From Citrobacter sedlakii NBRC 105722 (GTDB lineage Bacteria > Pseudomonadota > Gammaproteobacteria > Enterobacterales > Enterobacteriaceae), in assembly GCF_000759835.1 (NCBI RefSeq), contig NZ_BBNB01000001.1, forward strand, positions 62,001 to 126,000: a DNA stretch of 64,000 nucleotides, read 5' to 3'. The notes beneath the pieces are model-generated. The model was not told the DNA's origin. It saw only the letters and a list, made by a program, of their open reading frames with translations, and did not search any database. Shown here one piece after another: positions 59,954 through 64,000 of the stretch. A program made the translations under genes and the position numbers. Within the stretch, counting starts at the first letter, position 1. Every line of letters starts with the position of its first letter.

Positions 59954-61996
59954 ATGTCGTTAACGAATCCGTTCTTTAAACCGAGCCTGCTACCGTATCA
60001 GGCACCCCAATTTGATCAGATAGAAATCGCGCATTATCGCCCGGCCTTTGACGAAGGACTGCGCCAGAAGCGCGCTGAAATTGCCGCCATTATTGAAAAC
60101 GATGCCGCGCCAGACTTTGACAATACGGTCGTGGCGCTGGAGAAAAGCGGCGAGTTGCTAAGCCGGGTAACCAGCGTCTTCTTCGCCATGACCTCCGCGC
60201 ACACCAACGAAGAATTACAGCGGCTGGACGAAGCGTTTTCAGCTGAACTGGCAGAGCTGGCGAATGATATCTGGCTGAACGCAGCGCTGTTTTCTCGCGT
60301 CGACAGCCTCTGGCAGCAGCGCGCCTCGCTGCAACTGGATAGCGAGTCGCGACGGCTGCTTGAGGTGCTCCATCAGCGTTTTGTCCTCGCGGGCGCAAGG
60401 CTCAGCGATTCAGACAAGGCGCAGCTCAAAGCCCTCAATACCGAGGCGGCGACCCTGACCAGTCAGTTTAACCAACGACTGCTGGCGGCCAATAAGTCCG
60501 GCGGTCTGGTGGTGGATTATGCTCTCCAGCTCGATGGGTTGAGCGACGTTGAAATCGCTGCTGCCCGCGACGCGGCTCAGGAGAAAGGGCTGAATGAAGG
60601 CTGGCTGATCCCTCTGTTGAACACGACGCAGCAACCGGCGCTCAGCGCGTTACGTGACCGCCAGACACGGCAGAATTTATTTACCGCCGGATGGCAGCGG
60701 GCTGAGAAGGGAGATGAAAACGATACGCGGACGATCATTCAGCGGCTGGTCTGCCTTCGCGCCGCCCAGGCGAAACTGTTAGGGTTTGCGGATTACGCGT
60801 CGTGGAAAATCGCCGATCAAATGGCAAAAACGCCGGAATCGGCGCTGGCTTTCATGCGCGCCATTGTCCCGGCGGCGCGTCAACGCGCGCAGAATGAACT
60901 GGCTGATATTCAGAAGGTCATCGACGAGGAACAGGGCGGGTTTACCGCCGAGGCCTGGGATTGGGCGTATTATGCCGAGCAGGTCCGGCGTGCGAAATAC
61001 GACCTCGATGAGTCTCAGCTTAAGCCGTACTTCGAACTCAACACGGTACTTCACGAAGGGGTGTTCTGGACGGCGAACCAACTCTTTGGCATTACGTTTG
61101 TTGAACGCTTTGATATTCCGGTGTATCACCCGGATGTCCGCGTCTGGGAGATCTTCGACCATGACGGCGTCGGGCTGGCGCTGTTTTACGGTGATTTCTT
61201 CGCGCGCGATTCGAAAAGCGGCGGGGCATGGATGGGCAATTTTGTCGAGCAATCAACGCTCACTGATAGCCGCCCGGTCATCTACAATGTCTGTAATTAT
61301 CAGAAGCCAGCCGCCGGACAACCCGCGCTGCTCTTTTGGGATGATGTCATCACCTTATTCCATGAGTTTGGCCATACGCTTCACGGTCTGTTCGCCACAC
61401 AACGCTACGCCACGCTGTCTGGTACGAATACGCCGCGTGATTTTGTGGAGTTTCCGTCGCAAATTAACGAGCACTGGGCAAGCCATCCCGGAGTGTTTGC
61501 GCGTTTCGCCCGCCATTACGCCAGCGGGGAAAAAATGCCCGAAGCGTTACAGGAGAAAATGCGCAGGGCAAGCCTGTTCAACAAAGGTTATGACATGACC
61601 GAACTGCTCAGCGCCGCACTGCTGGATATGGGGTGGCACAGTTTACCCGGCGCATGCGACGCGCAGGACGTCGGCGATTTTGAAGCGCAGTTGCTGGCTG
61701 CAGAGGATCTCGCCCTGCCTGCCGTTCCCCCGCGCTATCGCAGCAGTTATTTTGCCCATATTTTCGGCGGCGGCTATGCCGCAGGGTATTACGCCTATTT
61801 ATGGACGCAAATGCTGGCAGATGACGGCTATCAATGGTTTGAGGAGCAGGGCGGGTTGACGCGCGAGAACGGGCAACGTTTTCGTGACGCGATTCTCTCA
61901 CGCGGCAACAGTGAAGACCTCGACCGCCTTTATCCGGCCTGGCGGGGAAGTGAACCCACCATCACGCCGATGCTGAAACATCGCGGGTTGGCGTAA
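59954..61996 (+). CDS. dcp: Peptidyl-dipeptidase Dcp
   Basis: M3-family zinc metallopeptidase of 680 residues that releases dipeptides from the C-terminus of peptides, in the cytosol or periplasm. The zinc motif HEFGH begins at His470, with the third ligand Glu about 28 residues on. SGTNTPRDFVEFPSQINEHW near residue 493 is family-typical. It is monocistronic and divergent from ydfG. Confidence 0.97.
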   Translation: MSLTNPFFKPSLLPYQAPQFDQIEIAHYRPAFDEGLRQKRAEIAAIIENDAAPDFDNTVVALEKSGELLSRVTSVFFAMTSAHTNEELQRLDEAFSAELAELANDIWLNAALFSRVDSLWQQRASLQLDSESRRLLEVLHQRFVLAGARLSDSDKAQLKALNTEAATLTSQFNQRLLAANKSGGLVVDYALQLDGLSDVEIAAARDAAQEKGLNEGWLIPLLNTTQQPALSALRDRQTRQNLFTAGWQRAEKGDENDTRTIIQRLVCLRAAQAKLLGFADYASWKIADQMAKTPESALAFMRAIVPAARQRAQNELADIQKVIDEEQGGFTAEAWDWAYYAEQVRRAKYDLDESQLKPYFELNTVLHEGVFWTANQLFGITFVERFDIPVYHPDVRVWEIFDHDGVGLALFYGDFFARDSKSGGAWMGNFVEQSTLTDSRPVIYNVCNYQKPAAGQPALLFWDDVITLFHEFGHTLHGLFATQRYATLSGTNTPRDFVEFPSQINEHWASHPGVFARFARHYASGEKMPEALQEKMRRASLFNKGYDMTELLSAALLDMGWHSLPGACDAQDVGDFEAQLLAAEDLALPAVPPRYRSSYFAHIFGGGYAAGYYAYLWTQMLADDGYQWFEEQGGLTRENGQRFRDAILSRGNSEDLDRLYPAWRGSEPTITPMLKHRGLA

Positions 61997-62005
61997 CAAG
62001 CAGGA

Positions 62006-62035
62006 GGTGCCCGTCAGAGGGCACCGCTCATTTTT
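62006..62035 (+). terminator. dcp terminator
   Basis: GGTGCCC and GGGCACC form the stem with a six-base loop, followed by GCTCATTTTT. It reaches the stop codon of the convergent ydeJ. Confidence 0.8.
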
Positions 62036-62558
62036 AATCCTCAAGCAGACGCAGCAACTGGGCAAGAGCAAAACGAACGGCCTGATCCAGCACCTCTTCG
62101 CACTCCCCGCTAAATTGTTGCACAACGGTGTAAACCGCGCCGTCTATATCCCAGGCAAACCAGACGGTGCCCGCAGGCGTTCCGTCGTCACCGCCTTCCG
62201 GGCCGCCGTAGCCGCTTATCGCGATACTGATATCAACATCGGCGTGTTCGCGCGCGCCCGTCGCCATTTCCGCCACGACCGCCTCACTGACCGCAGTATG
62301 TATTTCCAGCGTGCGTTCCGCCACGCCGAGGATCCTTGTTTTCGCTTCATCGGTAAAGGTGATAAAGCCGACGCCGTAAAATGTCGGCGTATCCTCGGCT
62401 GCGCAGAGCGCCGATCCCAGCTTTCCGCCGGTACAGGATTCCGCTGTTGTCAGGCGTAATTGTCGTTGACTGAGCAACGTGCCGAGGCGGTTTGTCAGGG
62501 CGGCGACAGTCTGGGTATTTTGCAGCGTAATAATTTTATTTGTCGGTATTGGCATCAT
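62034..62558 (-). CDS. ydeJ: CinA C-terminal-domain protein YdeJ (PncC-like)
   Basis: Cytosolic protein of 174 residues from the CinA-C/PncC amidase family. TTAESCTGGKLGSALCA (near residue 37) and ISGYGGPEGGDDGTPAGTVW (near residue 112) correspond to the substrate-pocket motifs of NMN deamidase PncC. The GYGGPEGG segment departs from the PncC GPGGG pattern, and E. coli YdeJ has, as I recall, no NMN deamidase activity, so the substrate is open. The start overlaps the upstream DUF421 gene by four bases. Confidence 0.85.
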   Translation of the reverse strand: MMPIPTNKIITLQNTQTVAALTNRLGTLLSQRQLRLTTAESCTGGKLGSALCAAEDTPTFYGVGFITFTDEAKTRILGVAERTLEIHTAVSEAVVAEMATGAREHADVDISIAISGYGGPEGGDDGTPAGTVWFAWDIDGAVYTVVQQFSGECEEVLDQAVRFALAQLLRLLED

Positions 62559-63007
62559 GATTTTTCAGTCTCTGGAATAATAGAAATTTGTCCGTTTCTT
62601 TCCAGTATGGCATATTTAATTTCCTTCATTTCCAGAATGCCATGATTCTGACGTGCGGCGAGCATAATATCGTCACACGACACGCTGACTTTCTGCAGTT
62701 TTGTCTGATTAGCGGCACCGTGAGCCACCAGAATAACGGGCGCACCATCAATAAGATTTTCTGCGCCGGGTATTTTCTTTTTCAGATAGCCAAACAAAAT
62801 ATCAACCACCACAAGGGTGATAATGGTTAGCATGGCGCCGGTAACGGAAAAATCTTCTCCCAGTAAAGCCTGTTGTGTCGCTTCGCTGATTATCAGCAAC
62901 AGGATCAGATCAAAACTCGTCATTTGCATGAGCGTCCGTCTACCGGCAATTTTAATCACGATCAGCAAAATCAGGTAGATGGCGATCGCTCTGAGAACCA
63001 TGTCCAT
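62555..63007 (-). CDS. DUF421/YetF-family inner-membrane protein
   Basis: Protein of 150 residues with three N-terminal hydrophobic helices (about residues 1-75) and a soluble C-terminal alpha/beta domain containing LIDGAPVILVAHG and YAILERNGQISIIPE. These are hallmarks of the YetF/YdfR/YcaP family, of unknown function. It is translationally coupled to ydeJ (ATGA overlap) and begins nine bases after the unknown gene upstream. I know no E. coli K-12 copy at this spot. Confidence 0.85.
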   Translation of the reverse strand: MDMVLRAIAIYLILLIVIKIAGRRTLMQMTSFDLILLLIISEATQQALLGEDFSVTGAMLTIITLVVVDILFGYLKKKIPGAENLIDGAPVILVAHGAANQTKLQKVSVSCDDIMLAARQNHGILEMKEIKYAILERNGQISIIPETEKS

Positions 63008-63016
63008 ACGCGTCTC

Positions 63017-63526
63017 CTACGGATAAACGAATTGAGAAATCACTTTTTCCGCCCCGGAATTGGCCGAAAGAGTGGTCTGAAAAAAGCCGGGTCGGAGCGG
63101 TTTAACCGTTAGCCAGACGGTGGTCTCCGCGTTTGGCGTTGATGCGTACTCCATGACCAGTTGATGGTTGACGTTGCGCATGCTGTCTGGCTCAGGGGTG
63201 ATGGTTTCTATCTGGAAGGAAGCGGTAAAATCCTTGCCTAATTGCAGCGTAAGTGGGCCGGAAGGTGGGGAAGGCAAGCTAATTTTGAGCGTGTCATCTT
63301 TCATCAGACGTCCGAATTTTTCATATTCCACCTGCAACTTCGGGTTATCGGCAACGAGTTTGCTGCTGCTAAAGTAACCGCTGGAAAATAAACCGCTCAA
63401 GGCCGCGATAATAATTAACAGCAAACATGTAAAGCCGATTCGTCTGAATTTATCTTCAAAGTTAAGCGCCTTACGACTTTCTTCAACAAACGGAATAGGG
63501 TGTTTGGTATCGTCAGAACCGGGCAT
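63017..63526 (-). CDS. Unknown membrane-anchored protein upstream of the DUF421 gene
   Basis: I do not recognise this gene by function. It encodes 169 residues: an N-terminal cytoplasmic segment (MPGSDDTKHPIPFVEESRKA), a hydrophobic helix near residues 32-52, then a periplasmic domain ending QFVYP, rich in beta-type strands. It has no cysteines beyond one in the helix. It is the first gene of a three-gene operon with the DUF421 protein and ydeJ, divergent from ydeI. A structural partner of the DUF421 protein is plausible, but this is inference. Confidence 0.75.
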   Translation of the reverse strand: MPGSDDTKHPIPFVEESRKALNFEDKFRRIGFTCLLLIIIAALSGLFSSGYFSSSKLVADNPKLQVEYEKFGRLMKDDTLKISLPSPPSGPLTLQLGKDFTASFQIETITPEPDSMRNVNHQLVMEYASTPNAETTVWLTVKPLRPGFFQTTLSANSGAEKVISQFVYP

Positions 63527-63665
63527 AGTCTACCTGCCTGTAAATTGAGGTTGCCGTACCTGCTTGATTTCACACCAATCTACTCCTCAGCAGGACGCTA
63601 ATTTGTAAAATTTAAAAATAGCAACCAGACTTAATAAGTCAAACCGAACGCCGAAAGGGGAAAAA
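63527..63665. promoter_or_regulatory. Divergent promoter region of ydeI and the DUF421 operon
   Basis: 139 AT-rich bases hold both promoters. Salmonella ydeI is reported to be controlled by PhoPQ, PmrAB and RcsBCD; I cannot assign specific boxes here by eye. Confidence 0.45.
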
Positions 63666-64000
63666 ATGAAATTTAACATTATCGTATTAACGAGTGTTCT
63701 TATAATGCCTTACGCGTTAGCGGCTGATGAAGGTGGGTTAAAAAAAGATGCTGCGCCGCCACCGCCTCACGCGATTGAAGATGGCTACCGGGGAGCGGAG
63801 GATGCTAAAAAAATGACGATTGAATTTGCTAAAACGATGCATGATGGGGCTACGGTCTCTCTGCGAGGCAATCTGATCGACAAAAAAGGCAATGATACCT
63901 ACGTGTTCCGCGACAAATCGGGGCAAATCGATACGGTGATCCCTGCGTCCGTATTTGATGGACGTGAAGTGCAGCCGGACCAGATGATCAATATCAATGG
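63666..64000 (+). CDS. ydeI: BOF-family periplasmic protein YdeI (truncated by window edge)
   Basis: Only the first 111 codons are inside the window. A signal peptide [19 protein letters not shown] precedes an OB-fold BOF domain ([20 protein letters not shown] and [20 protein letters not shown]). It matches E. coli and Salmonella YdeI, reported to aid tolerance to hydrogen peroxide and cationic peptides. AAGGGGAAAAA precedes the ATG. About 20 residues should remain beyond the edge. Confidence 0.93.
   Translation, partial: MKFNIIVLTSVLIMPYALAADEGGLKKDAAPPPPHAIEDGYRGAEDAKKMTIEFAKTMHDGATVSLRGNLIDKKGNDTYVFRDKSGQIDTVIPASVFDGREVQPDQMININ

Overview
The window comes from an enterobacterial chromosome of the Escherichia/Salmonella/Citrobacter group. 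Almost every gene has a recognisable E. coli K-12 counterpart in the same order (E. coli ydeI to tyrS, read backwards). A Tus protein with an adjacent Ter site places it in the replication terminus region. Three features point away from K-12 and towards Citrobacter or Salmonella-like relatives: an osmVWXY-type (OsmU) transporter between clcB and dmsD, no uid/hdhA block between malI and ydgA, and no ynfEFGH beside dmsD. The genus is an inference. I see no rRNA, tRNA, CRISPR array, insertion sequence or prophage.

Layout. 1-3.2 kb: pdxY behind a terminator-like hairpin, gstA, dtpA. 3.2-3.8 kb: a long non-coding stretch. 3.8-10.5 kb: ydgK, rsxABCDGE and nth, the SoxR-reducing electron-transfer operon with endonuclease III. 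10.6-12.5 kb: cnu, the small membrane protein blr, and ydgJ. 12.6-17.7 kb: add and the malI/malXY regulon with two MalI operators. 17.7-24.8 kb: ydgA, manA, fumA, fumC, tus and Ter. 24.9-30.7 kb: rstBA, ydgC, folM, ydgI, ydgH. 31-34 kb: pntAB transhydrogenase. 34-37.8 kb: tqsA, the mdtJI spermidine exporter with a leader ORF, ydgD, ydgU, asr. 37.9-43.6 kb: ynfM, ynfL, mlc, bioD2, clcB. 43.7-47.2 kb: osmU transporter. 47.5-50.8 kb: dmsD, ynfD, ynfC, speG, ynfB, ynfA. 50.9-59.8 kb: a hexonate (probably L-gulonate/D-mannonate) catabolic cluster: rspB, ydfJ, rspA, a second MFS transporter, ydfI, then ydfZ, the regulator rspR and ydfG. 59.9-64 kb: dcp, ydeJ, a DUF421 membrane protein, an unknown membrane-anchored protein, and ydeI, which runs off the edge.

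Regulatory links visible in the sequence: a near-consensus RstA box upstream of asr, with rstA itself in the window; a SoxS box at fumC; an Mlc operator and CRP site at mlc; MalI operators between malX and malI; an FNR-like site at ydfZ; a PhoP-like box at rstA; and a repeated CTTGTATGGTAGT-type motif at several promoters of the rsp cluster, which I propose as the RspR operator.

Most of the window is ordinary core genome. The best leads are the uninterrupted, reordered rsp/ydfJ/ydfI hexonate locus with its shared operator motif, the mdtU-like leader ORF, the orphan dmsD, the ydeJ-DUF421-unknown operon, and several unexplained palindromes. No wholly new system is evident.
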